Shown piece by piece: positions 23,396 through 36,253 of a stretch of DNA of 64,000 nt. Source of the stretch: Halichoerus grypus (lineage: Eukaryota > Chordata > Mammalia > Carnivora > Phocidae); NCBI RefSeq assembly GCF_964656455.1, contig NC_135714.1:164750243-164814242 (forward strand), written 5' to 3'. How positions within the stretch are numbered: the first letter of the stretch is position 1; each line of letters opens with the position of its first letter. Below the pieces are notes generated by a model. That model was not told where the DNA came from. It saw only the letters and a list, made by a program, of their open reading frames with translations, and made no database searches. The translations under genes and the position numbers were made by a program.

Positions 23396-25901
23396 TCAAA
23401 TTCCTCCTGCTTCAGGAACGGCAATGTTAACTCAAGCGCAGTCACTCTAGAGGATTGATTCTTGGTGTTAGTAGCCTGGGAACTAGGCATCCAGGCACAC
23501 AGGGTACAGCAGTTCTAATCTCCTCAAACAAGAGGTGAGTCGACAGCAGCCTTCCTTGCAGGCCTGCTTCTCACTCCGAGTTACGTTTAGGTTCCATTTC
23601 TCATGCTTTCACAAAAACACACAACAGATGAAGTGCACGCTCAGGAAGGGCGATCTTTGCTGAGGCACGGGTTCTCTACAGTTTTGTTCCTTTGCGTTGC
23701 GTGGATGGCACTGAGGACTCCACGCACACACGGGAGAGCCGATCTAGTTTCCCGAAACAAGAGTTGAGTCCATAGGGGCCTTCTGCCCATGCTTATTTCT
23801 CCCTCCGAATTCGGCTGGGACTCCTTCCCCAGGTTTGCACTCAAGCAGACTTGAAAATGCTGCCACCCTGTGGAGAGGCGAACGAGCTGAAGCTGGGGTT
23901 CTTGAGCGGCTTCTTTCTGCCAAATCAGTGTGGAGCCCTTAGCATTCCTATGCACACATGGAGCCGAAGTGTTAGCTTCAGGTAACAAGAGCTGAGTCGA
24001 GAGGAGCCTTCTGGCCCGGACTCCTTCTCCCTCGGTTTCACGTAAGGAACCCGTTCCTCAGGCTCTCACCCACGGTAGCCTGGAAAGTGCTTCCTCCCTC
24101 AGAGAGGTGGATGGTAGCTAAAGCACGGTTTCTCTACCGTGTTGTTTCTTCCAGGGAGAACGCTAGCGATTAGATTTCCATGCAAAAGTAGGGCCGCAGT
24201 GCTAGCTAAATGAAACACACGGGGAGTCGTCTTCTGCCTTTTGCTGGGGCCTGAGTCTCACTCGCAGAAACTTTGGACTCCCTTGCAGTCCTCTCATGCA
24301 CGCACACAACCAAATGCTTCCACCCTCAGGAGCGGCTGTTTGAGCTGAAGCACGGATTCTCTACCGTGTTTTTCCTTTGAGTTAGGTGGCTGTCTTTCAG
24401 CCTGCACACACACCCAGGGCAACGGTACTAGCCCCATAACCATGATGTGAGTTGAGAGCTGCCTTCTGTACCGGCCTGTCTCTCCCCCGATTTTACAAAA
24501 TGGAAAATGTCCCCAGGCTCTCAGCCACAGTACACCCTAAACTGCTTCGCCCACAGAGAGGTCGACGGTAGCTAAAGCACGGTTTCTCTACTGTGTAGTT
24601 TCTTCGAGTTCGAACGCTAGCTCTTAGACTTCCATGCAAATGTGGGGCTGCCGTGCTAGCTTGGTAAAACACATGGGGAGTCGTGTTCTGCCTTTCGCTG
24701 GGGCCTGAGTCTCACTCGCAAAATGCTTTGGACTCCCTTGCAGTGCTCTCACGCACGCACACAACAAAAGGCTTCCACCCTTAGGAGCAGCTGTTTTACC
24801 TGCAGCTCGGATTCCCTACCGAGTTTTTCCTTCGAGTTAAGTGGCTGTCTTTAAGCCTGCACACACCCACGGGGCAACGGAACTAGCCCCTTAAGCATGT
24901 AGTGAGTTGAGAGCTGCCTTCTGTACCGGACTGTCTCTCCCCCTATATTCCGAAATGGAAACCGTCCCCAGGCTGCCAGCCACAGTACACCCTAAACTGC
25001 TTCGCCCACACAGAGGTCGACGGTAGCTAAAGCACGGCTTCTCTACAGTGTTGTTTCTTCGACTTAGAACGCTAGCTATTAGACTTCCCTGAAAAGTGGC
25101 GCTGCCGTGCTAGCTTGATGAAACACATGGGGAGTGGTGTTCTGCCTTTCGCTGGGGCCTGAGTCTCACTCGCAGAAAGCTTTGGACTCCCTTGCAGTGC
25201 TCTCACGCACGCACACAACAAAATGCTTCCACCCTCAGGAGCAGCTGTTTTACCTGCAGCACAGGCTCTCTACCGAGTTTTTCCTTCGAGTTAGGTGGCT
25301 GTGTTTAAGCCTGCACACACCCACGGGGCAACGGAACTAGCCCCATAACCATGTAGTGAGTTCAGATCTGCCTTATGTGCCAGTCTGTCTCTCCCCCGAT
25401 ATGATGAAATGGAAACCGTCCCCAGGCTCTCAGCCACAGTACACCCTAAACTGCTTCGCCCACAGAGAGGTCGACGGTAGCTAAAGCACGGTTTCTCTAC
25501 AGTGTTGTTTCTCCGAGTTAGAAAGCTAGCTGTTAGACTTCCATGCAAAAGTGGGGCCGCAGTCCTAGCTTCATGGAGCAAGTGGGGAGTCGTGTTCTGG
25601 CTTCTTCCGGGGCCTGGGTCTCACAAGGAAAATGCTTTTGGACTCACTTGCAGTGCGCTCACGCATGCACACAGCAAAATGCGTCCACCCTGAGGCATGG
25701 CTCTTTTAGCCGAAGCAGGAATTCCCTACAGAGTTGTTCCTTTGAGTTAGGTGGTTGGCTTTAGGCCTGCAGGCACCCCCGGGGCAAGGGCACTAGCCTC
25801 ATCAACCAGAGGTGACTTGAGAGCTGCCTTCCGCACCGGCCTGTTTCTCACTCCATTTCACGTCTGGGACCCTTTCCCCGGTCTCTCGTACACGAGCAGG
25901 G
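23396..25901 (+). repeat. Unit 6, short (S) form, 2506 bp, no L1
   Basis: This is a hybrid of half A and half B. Half-A-specific bases run to 25247 (the G of GCAGCTGTTT) and half-B-specific bases start at 25321 (CCACGGGG). The switch therefore lies in a 73-bp stretch identical in both halves. The product has the length of one 11-monomer half-unit. It carries CTCTAGAGG and CCTTGCAGG, linking its 5' part to units 2 and 5, and CAGTCTGTC near 25382, typical of S units. Its minus-strand open frame has one Ala to Pro change. Confidence 0.95.
25248..25320 (+). other. A/B recombination interval of the S form (unit 6 copy)
   Basis: Left of 25248 the bases that separate half A from half B are of A type; from 25321 they are of B type. 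The 73 bp between are the same in both halves of the long unit (reference about 1834-1906 and 4668-4740). The same switch is seen in units 8, 9, 13 and 15, so all S units probably descend from one exchange. Confidence 0.85.
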
Positions 25902-28900
25902 TCAAATTCCTCCTGCTTCAGGAACGGCAATGTTAACTCAAGCGCAGTCACTCGAGAGGATTGATTCTTGGTGTTAGTAGCCTGGGAACTAGGCATCCAG
26001 GCACACAGGGTACAGCAGTGCTAATCTCCTCAAACAAGAGGTGAGTCGACAGCAGCCTTCCTTCCAGGCCTGCTTCTCACTCCGAGTTACGTTTAGGTTC
26101 CATTTCTCATGCTTTCACAAAAACACACAACAGATGAAGTGCACGCTCAGGAAGGGCGATCTTTGCTGAGGCACGGGTTCTCTACAGTTTTGTTCCTTTG
26201 CGTTGCGTGGATGGCACTGAGGACTCCACGCACACACGGGAGAGCCGATCTAGTTTCCCGAAACAAGAGTTGAGTCCATAGGGGCCTTCTGCCCATGCTT
26301 ATTTCTCCCTCCGAATTCGGCTGGGACTCCTTCCCCAGGTTTGCACTCAAGCAGACTTGAAAATGCTGCCACCCTGTGGAGAGGCGAACGAGCTGAAGCT
26401 GGGCTTCTTGAGCGGCTTCTTTCTGCCAAATCAGTGTGGAGCCCTTAGCATTCCTATGCACACATGGAGCCGAAGTGTTAGCTTCAGGTAACAAGAGCTG
26501 AGTCGAGAGGAGCCTTCTGGCCCGGACTCCTTCTCCCTCGGTTTCACGTAAGGAACCCGTTCCTCAGGCTCTCACCCACGGTAGCCTGGAAAGTGCTTCC
26601 TCCCTCAGAGAGGTGGATGGTAGCTAAAGCACGGTTTCTCTACCGTGTTGTTTCTTCCAGGGAGAACGCTAGCGATTAGATTTCCATGCAAAAGTAGGGC
26701 CGCAGTGCTAGCTAAATGAAACACACGGGGAGTCGTCTTCTGCCTTTTGCTGGGGCCTGAGTCTCACTCGCAGAAACTTTGGACTCCCTTGCAGTCCTCT
26801 CATGCACGCACACAACCAAATGCTTCCACCCTCAGGAGCGGCTGTTTGAGCTGAAGCACGGATTCTCTACCGTGTTTTTCCTTTGAGTTAGGTGGCTGTC
26901 TTTCAGCCTGCACACACACCCAGGGCAACGGTACTAGCCCCATAACCATGATGTGAGTTGAGAGCTGCCTTCTGTACCGGCCTGTCTCTCCCCCGATTTT
27001 ACAAAATGGAAAATGTCCCCAGGCTCTCAGCCACAGTACACCCTAAACTGCTTCGCCCACAGAGAGGTCGACGGTAGCTAAAGCACGGTTTCTCTACTGT
27101 GTAGTTTCTTCGAGTTCGAACGCTAGCTCTTAGACTTCCATGCAAATGTGGGGCTGCCGTGCTAGCTTGGTAAAACACATGGGGAGTCGTGTTCTGCCTT
27201 TCGCTGGGGCCTGAGTCTCACTCGCAAAATGCTTTGGACTCCCTTGCAGTGCTCTCACGCACGCACACAACAAAAGGCTTCCACCCTTAGGAGCAGCTGT
27301 TTTACCTGCAGCTCGGATTCCCTACCGAGTTTTTCCTTCGAGTTAAGTGGCTGTCTTTAAGCCTGCACACACCCACGGGGCAACGGAACTAGCCCCTTAA
27401 GCATGTAGTGAGTTGAGAGCTGCCTTCTGTACCGGACTGTCTCTCCCCCTATATTCCGAAATGGAAACCGTCCCCAGGCTGCCAGCCACAGTACACCCTA
27501 AACTGCTTCGCCCACACAGAGGTCGACGGTAGCTAAAGCACGGCTTCTCTACAGTGTTGTTTCTTCGACTTAGAACGCTAGCTATTAGACTTCCCTGAAA
27601 AGTGGCGCTGCCGTGCTAGCTTGATGAAACACATGGGGAGTGGTGTTCTGCCTTTCGCTGGGGCCTGAGTCTCACTCGCAGAAAGCTTTGGACTCCCTTG
27701 CAGTGCTCTCACACACGCACATAACAAAATGCTTCCACCCTCAGGAGCAGCTGTTTTACCTTCAGCACAGGCTCTCTACCGAGTTTTTCCTTCGAGTTAG
27801 GTGGCTGTGTTTAAGCCTGCACACACACCCTGGGCAACGGTAGTAGCCCCATAACCATGATGTGAGTTGAGATCTGCCTTCTGTGCCGGCCTGTCCCTCC
27901 ACCGATATTATGGTGTTGAAACCGTCCCAGGGCTCCCAACCTCAGTACACCCTAAACTGCTTCGCCCTCAGAGAGGTCGACGGTAGCTAAAGCACGGTTT
28001 CTCTACAGTGTTGTTTCTTCGACTTAGAAAGCTAACTATCAGACTTCCATGCAAAAGTGGGGCCGCAGTATTAGATTCATGGAGCAAGTGGGGAGTCGTG
28101 TTCTGGCTTCTTCTGGGGCCTGGGTCTCACAAGGAAAATGCTTTTGGACTCACTTGCTGTGCACTCCCGCATGCACACCACACAATGCGTCCACCCTGAG
28201 GCATGGCTCTTTTAGCCGAAGCAGGAATTCTCTACAGAGTTGTTCCTTTGAGTTAGGCGGTTGGCTTATGGCCTGCAGGAACACACGGGGCAAGGGTACT
28301 GGCCTCATAAACAAGAGGTGAGTTGAGAGCTGCCTTCCGCACCGGCCTGTTTCTCACTCCATTTCACGTATGGGACCCTTTCCCCGGTCTCTCATACACG
28401 AACACTATACAACTCCTGCGGCTTCAGGAACTGCAATGTTAGCTAAAGCGCAGTAAAGCTACAGCATTGATTCTTGGTGTTAGTAGTCTGGTAGGCGAAT
28501 GAGCTGCACCTGGGATTCTTGACAGGCTTGTTTCTTCCCAGTCAGTGTCGAGCACATAGCATTCCAAGCACACATGGAGCAGTAGTGTTAGCTTCAGGTA
28601 GCAAGAGCTGAGTCCAGAGGTGCCTTCTGCCCGGACCTATTTCTCCCTTGGTTTCACGTATGGAACCCGTTCCCCAGGCTCTCAGCCACGGTACTCCGTG
28701 TAATACTTCCTCCATCTAGAGGTCGACGGTAGCTAAAGCAGGGTTTCTCTACAGTGTTGTTTCTTCGAGTTAGAACACTAGCTGTTAGACTTCCATGCAA
28801 AAGTGGGGCTGCCGTGCTAGCGTGATGAAACACATGGGGAGTCGTGTTCTGCCTTCTGCTGGGGCCTGAGGCTCACTCACAAAAAGCTTTGGACTCCCTT

Positions 28901-31241
28901 GCAGGGCTCTCATGCACGCACACAACATAATGCTTCCACCTTCAAGAGCGGCTCTTTTAGCTGAAGCATGGATTCTCCAGCGAGTTTTTCCTTCGAGTTA
29001 GGCGGTTTTCATGAAGCCTGCACACACACCCGGGGCAACGGTACTAGCCCCATAACCATGGTGTGAGTTGAGAGCTGCCTTCTCTCCGGGCTGTCTCTCC
29101 CTCGATTTTAGGAAACGGAACCCGTCCCCAGGCTCTCACCCACCGTACACCCTAAACTGCTTCCTCCCACACAGAGGTCGTCGGTAGCTAAAGCACGGTT
29201 TCTCTTCAGTGTTGTTTCTCCGAGTTAGAACGCTTGCTATTAATGTCCACAATAGCCAAACTGTGGAAAGAGCCAAGATGTCCACCAACAGATGAATGGA
29301 TAAAGAAGAGGGGGTATATATATATATATATATACAATGGAATATTATGCAGCCATCAAAAGGAATGAGATCTTGCCATCTGCAACGACGTGGATGGAAC
29401 TGGAGGGTATCATGCTGAGCGAAATAAGTCAAACAGAGAAAGACATGTATCATATGACCTCACTGATATGAGGAATTCTTAATCTCAGGAAACAAACTGA
29501 GGGTTGCTGGAGTGGGGGCTGGGGTGGGAGGGATGGGGTCACTGGGTGTTGGACACTGGGGAGGGTATGTGTTCTGGTAAGCGCTGTGAATTGTGCAAGA
29601 CTGTTGAATCTCAGATCTGTACCTCTGAAACAAATAATGCAATATATGTTAAGAAAGAAAAAAAGAAGAAGAAGAATGTAGCAGGAGGGGAAGAATGAAG
29701 GGGGGAAAATCGGAGGGGGAAAAGAACCATGAGAGACGATGGACTCTGAAAAACAAACTGAGGGTTCTAGAGGGGAGGGGGGTGGGAGGATGGGTTAGCC
29801 TGGTGATGGGTATTGAGCAGGGCACGATCTGCATGGAGCACTGGGTGATATGCACAAACAATGAATCATGGAACACTATATCTAAAACTAATGATGTAAT
29901 GTATGGGGATTAACATAACAATAAAAACATTTAATAATAATAATAATAAAGAACGCTTGCTATTAGACTTCCATGCAAAAGTGGGGCCGCAGTGCTAGCT
30001 TCATGAAACAAGTGGGGAGTCGTGTTCTGTCTTCTGCCGGGGCCTGAGTCCCACACGGAAAATGGGTCTGGACTCCCTTGCAGTGCTCTCACGCACGCCC
30101 ACGACAAAATGCTGCCACCCTCAGGAGCAGCTGTTTTACCTGCAGCACAGGCTCTCAACCGAGTTTTTCCTTCGAGTTAGGTGGCTGTGTTTAAGCCTGC
30201 ACACACACCCTGGGCAATGGTACTAGCCCCATAACCATGATGTGATTTGAGAGCTGCCTTCTGTACCGGCCTGTCTCTCCCCGATATTACGATATTGAAA
30301 CCGTCCCAGGGCTCTCAGCCACAGTACACCCTAAACTGCTTCGCCCACACAGAGGTCGACGGTAGCTAAAGCACGGCTTCTCTACAGTGTTGTTTCTTCG
30401 AGTTAGAACGCTAGCTATTAGACTTCCATGCAAAAGTGGGGCTGCCGTGCTAGCGTGATGAAACACATGGGGAGTCGTGTTCTGCCTTTCGCTGGGGCCT
30501 GAGTCTCACTCGCAAAAAGCTTTGGACTCCCTTGCAGTGCTCTCACGCACGCACACAACAAAATGCTTGCACCCTCAGGAGCAGCTCTTTTACCTGCAGC
30601 ACAGGCTCTCTACCGAGTTTTTCCTTCGAGTTAGGTGGCTGTGTTTAAGCCTGCACACACCCACGGGGCAACGGAACTAGCCCCATAACCATGTAGTGAG
30701 TTCAGATCTGCCTTATGTGCCAGCCTGTCTCTCCCCCGATATGATGAAATGGAAACCGTCCCCAGGCTCTCAGCCACAGTACACCCTAAACTGCTTCGCC
30801 CACAGAGAGGTCGACGGTAGCTAAAGCACGGTTTCTCTACAGTGTTGTTTCTCCGAGTTAGAAAGCTAGCTGTTAGACTTCCATGCAAAAGTGGGGCCGC
30901 AGTCCTAGCTTCATGGAGCAAGTGGGGAGTCGTGTTCTGGCTTCTTCCCGGGCCTGGGTCTCACAAGGAAAATGCTTTTGGACTCACTTGCAGTGCGCTC
31001 ACGCATGCACACAGCAAAATGCGTCCACCCTGAGGCATGGCTCTTTTAGCCGAAGCAGGAATTCCCTACAGAGTTGTTCCTTTGAGTTAGGTGGTTGGCT
31101 TTAGGCCTGCAGGCACCCCCGGGGCAAGGGCACTAGCCTCATCAACCAGAGGTGACTTGAGAGCTGCCTTCCGCACCGGCCTGTTTCTCACTCCATTTCA
31201 CGTCTGGGACCCTTTCCCCGGTCTCTCGTACACGAGCAGGG
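25902..31241 (+). repeat. Unit 7, long (L) form, 5340 bp, with L1
   Basis: Half A is 25902-28407 and half B 28408-31241, with L1 at 29243-29949. It returns to the CTCGAGAGG group. It shares the variant cluster near 27710-27920 with unit 1, making them the closest long pair despite the distance. It shares CACGCCCACGAC near 30095 with units 11, 12 and 14. CTTCCCGGGCC near 30945 appears private. Confidence 0.95.
29243..29949 (+). mobile_element. 5'-truncated LINE-1 in unit 7
   Basis: Same insertion, 707 bp, with target-site duplications at 29227-29242 and 29950-29965 and (TA)10 at 29315-29334. The ORF2 remnant (29243-29471) is frame-shifted at the TA tract, as in unit 1. Confidence 0.95.
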
Positions 31242-33747
31242 TCAAATTCCTCCTGCTTCAGGAACGGCAATGTTAACTCAAGCGCAGTCACTCGAGAGGA
31301 TTGATTCTTGGTGTTAGTAGCCTGGGAACTAGGCATCCAGGCACACAGGGTACAGCAGTGCTAATCTCCTCAAACAAGAGGTGAGTCGACAGCAGCCTTC
31401 CTTCCAGGCCTGCTTCTCACTCCGAGTTACGTTTAGGTTCCATTTCTCATGCTTTCACAAAAACACACAACAGATGAAGTGCACGCTCAGGAAGGGCGAT
31501 CTTTGCTGAGGCACGGGTTCTCTACAGTTTTGTTCCTTTGCGTTGCGTGGATGGCACTGAGGACTCCACGCACACACGGGAGAGCCGATCTAGTTTCCCG
31601 AAACAAGAGTTGAGTCCATAGGGGCCTTCTGCCCATGCTTATTTCTCCCTCCGAATTCGGCTGGGACTCCTTCCCCAGGTTTGCACTCAAGCAGACTTGA
31701 AAATGCTGCCACCCTGTGGAGAGGCGAACGAGCTGAAGCTGGGCTTCTTGAGCGGCTTCTTTCTGCCAAATCAGTGTGGAGCCCTTAGCATTCCTATGCA
31801 CACATGGAGCCGAAGTGTTAGCTTCAGGTAACAAGAGCTGAGTCGAGAGGAGCCTTCTGGCCCGGACTCCTTCTCCCTCGGTTTCACGTAAGGAACCCGT
31901 TCCTCAGGCTCTCACCCACGGTAGCCTGGAAAGTGCTTCCTCCCTCAGAGAGGTGGATGGTAGCTAAAGCACGGTTTCTCTACCGTGTTGTTTCTTCCAG
32001 GGAGAACGCTAGCGATTAGATTTCCATGCAAAAGTAGGGCCGCAGTGCTAGCTAAATGAAACACACGGGGAGTCGTCTTCTGCCTTTTGCTGGGGCCTGA
32101 GTCTCACTCGCAGAAACTTTGGACTCCCTTGCAGTCCTCTCATGCACGCACACAACCAAATGCTTCCACCCTCAGGAGCGGCTGTTTGAGCTGAAGCACG
32201 GATTCTCTACCGTGTTTTTCCTTTGAGTTAGGTGGCTGTCTTTCAGCCTGCACACACACCCAGGGCAACGGTACTAGCCCCATAACCATGATGTGAGTTG
32301 AGAGCTGCCTTCTGTACCGGCCTGTCTCTCCCCCGATTTTACAAAATGGAAAATGTCCCCAGGCTCTCAGCCACAGTACACCCTAAACTGCTTCGCCCAC
32401 AGAGAGGTCGACGGTAGCTAAAGCACGGTTTCTCTACTGTGTAGTTTCTTCGAGTTCGAACGCTAGCTCTTAGACTTCCATGCAAATGTGGGGCTGCCGT
32501 GCTAGCTTGGTAAAACACATGGGGAGTCGTGTTCTGCCTTTCGCTGGGGCCTGAGTCTCACTCGCAAAATGCTTTGGACTCCCTTGCAGTGCTCTCACGC
32601 ACGCACACAACAAAAGGCTTCCACCCTTAGGAGCAGCTGTTTTACCTGCAGCTCGGATTCCCTACCGAGTTTTTCCTTCGAGTTAAGTGGCTGTCTTTAA
32701 GCCTGCACACACCCACGGGGCAACGGAACTAGCCCCTTAAGCATGTAGTGAGTTGAGAGCTGCCTTCTGTACCGGACTGTCTCTCCCCCTATATTCCGAA
32801 ATGGAAACCGTCCCCAGGCTGCCAGCCACAGTACACCCTAAACTGCTTCGCCCACACAGAGGTCGACGGTAGCTAAAGCACGGCTTCTCTACAGTGTTGT
32901 TTCTTCGACTTAGAACGCTAGCTATTAGACTTCCCTGAAAAGTGGCGCTGCCGTGCTAGCTTGATGAAACACATGGGGAGTGGTGTTCTGCCTTTCGCTG
33001 GGGCCTGAGTCTCACTCGCAGAAAGCTTTGGACTCCCTTGCAGTGCTCTCACGCACGCACACAACAAAATGCTTCCACCCTCAGGAGCAGCTGTTTTACC
33101 TGCAGCACAGGCTCTCTACCGAGTTTTTCCTTCGAGTTAGGTGGCTGTGTTTAAGCCTGCACACACCCACGGGGCAACGGAACTAGCCCCATAACCATGT
33201 AGTGAGTTCAGATCTGCCTTATGTGCCAGTCTGTCTCTCCCCCGATATGATGAAATGGAAACCGTCCCCAGGCTCTCAGCCACAGTACACCCTAAACTGC
33301 TTCGCCCACAGAGAGGTCGACGGTAGCTAAAGCACGGTTTCTCTACAGTGTTGTTTCTCCGAGTTAGAAAGCTAGCTGTTAGACTTCCATGCAAAAGTGG
33401 GGCCGCAGTCCTAGCTTCATGGAGCAAGTGGGGAGTCGTGTTCTGGCTTCTTCCGGGGCCTGGGTCTCACAAGGAAAATGCTTTTGGACTCACTTGCAGT
33501 GCGCTCACGCATGCACACAGCAAAATGCGTCCACCCTGAGGCATGGCTCTTTTAGCCGAAGCAGGAATTCCCTACAGAGTTGTTCCTTTGAGTTAGGTGG
33601 TTGGCTTTAGGCCTGCAGGCACCCCCGGGGCAAGGGCACTAGCCTCATCAACCAGAGGTGACTTGAGAGCTGCCTTCCGCACCGGCCTGTTTCTCACTCC
33701 ATTTCACGTCTGGGACCCTTTCCCCGGTCTCTCGTACACGAGCAGGG
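31242..33747 (+). repeat. Unit 8, short (S) form, 2506 bp, no L1
   Basis: A/B hybrid with the same junction interval as unit 6, and with CAGTCTGTC near 33228. It carries CTCGAGAGG and the GTGTAG...GTTCGAAC combination near 32443-32460. It sits directly before another S unit, the only S-S neighbour pair in the window. Confidence 0.95.
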
Positions 33748-36253
33748 TCAAATTCCTCCTGCTTCAGGAACGGCAATGTTAACTCAAGCGCAGTCACTCG
33801 AGAGGATTGATTCTTGGTGTTAGTAGCCTGGGAACTAGGCATCCAGGCACACAGGGTACAGCAGTGCTAATCTCCTCAAACAAGAGGTGAGTCGACAGCA
33901 GCCTTCCTTCCAGGCCTGCTTCTCACTCCGAGTTACGTTTAGGTTCCATTTCTCATGCTTTCACAAAAACACACAACAGATGAAGTGCACGCTCAGGAAG
34001 GGCGATCTTTGCTGAGGCACGGGTTCTCTACAGTTTTGTTCCTTTGCGTTGCGTGGATGGCACTGAGGACTCCACGCACACACGGGAGAGCCGATCTAGT
34101 TTCCCGAAACAAGAGTTGAGTCCATAGGGGCCTTCTGCCCATGCTTATTTCTCCCTCCGAATTCGGCTGGGACTCCTTCCCCAGGTTTGCACTCAAGCAG
34201 ACTTGAAAATGCTGCCACCCTGTGGAGAGGCGAACGAGCTGAAGCTGGGCTTCTTGAGCGGCTTCTTTCTGCCAAATCAGTGTGGAGCCCTTAGCATTCC
34301 TATGCACACATGGAGCCGAAGTGTTAGCTTCAGGTAACAAGAGCTGAGTCGAGAGGAGCCTTCTGGCCCGGACTCCTTCTCCCTCGGTTTCACGTAAGGA
34401 ACCCGTTCCTCAGGCTCTCACCCACGGTAGCCTGGAAAGTGCTTCCTCCCTCAGAGAGGTGGATGGTAGCTAAAGCACGGTTTCTCTACCGTGTTGTTTC
34501 TTCCAGGGAGAACGCTAGCGATTAGATTTCCATGCAAAAGTAGGGCCGCAGTGCTAGCTAAATGAAACACACGGGGAGTCGTCTTCTGCCTTTTGCTGGG
34601 GCCTGAGTCTCACTCGCAGAAACTTTGGACTCCCTTGCAGTCCTCTCATGCACGCACACAACCAAATGCTTCCACCCTCAGGAGCGGCTGTTTGAGCTGA
34701 AGCACGGATTCTCTACCGTGTTTTTCCTTTGAGTTAGGTGGCTGTCTTTCAGCCTGCACACACACCCAGGGCAACGGTACTAGCCCCATAACCATGATGT
34801 GAGTTGAGAGCTGCCTTCTGTACCGGCCTGTCTCTCCCCCGATTTTACAAAATGGAAAATGTCCCCAGGCTCTCAGCCACAGTACACCCTAAACTGCTTC
34901 GCCCACAGAGAGGTCGACGGTAGCTAAAGCACGGTTTCTCTACTGTGTAGTTTCTTCGAGTTAGAACGCTAGCTCTTAGACTTCCATGCAAATGTGGGGC
35001 TGCCGTGCTAGCTTGGTAAAACACATGGGGAGTCGTGTTCTGCCTTTCGCTGGGGCCTGAGTCTCACTCGCAAAATGCTTTGGACTCCCTTGCAGTGCTC
35101 TCACGCACGCACACAACAAAAGGCTTCCACCCTTAGGAGCAGCTGTTTTACCTGCAGCTCGGATTCCCTACCGAGTTTTTCCTTCGAGTTAAGTGGCTGT
35201 CTTTAAGCCTGCACACACCCACGGGGCAACGGAACTAGCCCCTTAAGCATGTAGTGAGTTGAGAGCTGCCTTCTGTACCGGACTGTCTCTCCCCCTATAT
35301 TCCGAAATGGAAACCGTCCCCAGGCTGCCAGCCACAGTACACCCTAAACTGCTTCGCCCACACAGAGGTCGACGGTAGCTAAAGCACGGCTTCTCTACAG
35401 TGTTGTTTCTTCGACTTAGAACGCTAGCTATTAGACTTCCCTGAAAAGTGGCGCTGCCGTGCTAGCTTGATGAAACACATGGGGAGTGGTGTTCTGCCTT
35501 TCGCTGGGGCCTGAGTCTCACTCGCAGAAAGCTTTGGACTCCCTTGCAGTGCTCTCACGCACGCACACAACAAAATGCTTCCACCCTCAGGAGCAGCTGT
35601 TTTACCTGCAGCACAGGCTCTCTACCGAGTTTTTCCTTCGAGTTAGGTGGCTGTGTTTAAGCCTGCACACACCCACGGGGCAACGGAACTAGCCCCATAA
35701 CCATGTAGTGAGTTCAGATCTGCCTTATGTGCCAGTCTGTCTCTCCCCCGATATGATGAAATGGAAACCGTCCCCAGGCTCTCAGCCACAGTACACCCTA
35801 AACTGCTTCGCCCACAGAGAGGTCGACGGTAGCTAAAGCACGGTTTCTCTACAGTGTTGTTTCTCCGAGTTAGAAAGCTAGCTGTTAGACTTCCATGCAA
35901 AAGTGGGGCCGCAGTCCTAGCTTCATGGAGCAAGTGGGGAGTCGTGTTCTGGCTTCTTCCGGGGCCTGGGTCTCACAAGGAAAATGCTTTTGGACTCACT
36001 TGCAGTGCGCTCACGCATGCACACAGCAAAATGCGTCCACCCTGAGGCATGGCTCTTTTAGCCGAAGCAGGAATTCCCTACAGAGTTGTTCCTTTGAGTT
36101 AGGTGGTTGGCTTTAGGCCTGCAGGCACCCCCGGGGCAAGGGCACTAGCCTCATCAACCAGAGGTGACTTGAGAGCTGCCTTCCGCACCGGCCTGTTTCT
36201 CACTCCATTTCACGTCTGGGACCCTTTCCCCGGTCTCTCGTACACGAGCAGGG
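33748..36253 (+). repeat. Unit 9, short (S) form, 2506 bp, no L1
   Basis: A/B hybrid like unit 8. It differs from unit 8 at the GTTAGAAC site near 34967 (unit 8 has GTTCGAAC). It is otherwise very similar by eye, consistent with a recent tandem duplication of an S unit. Confidence 0.95.
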
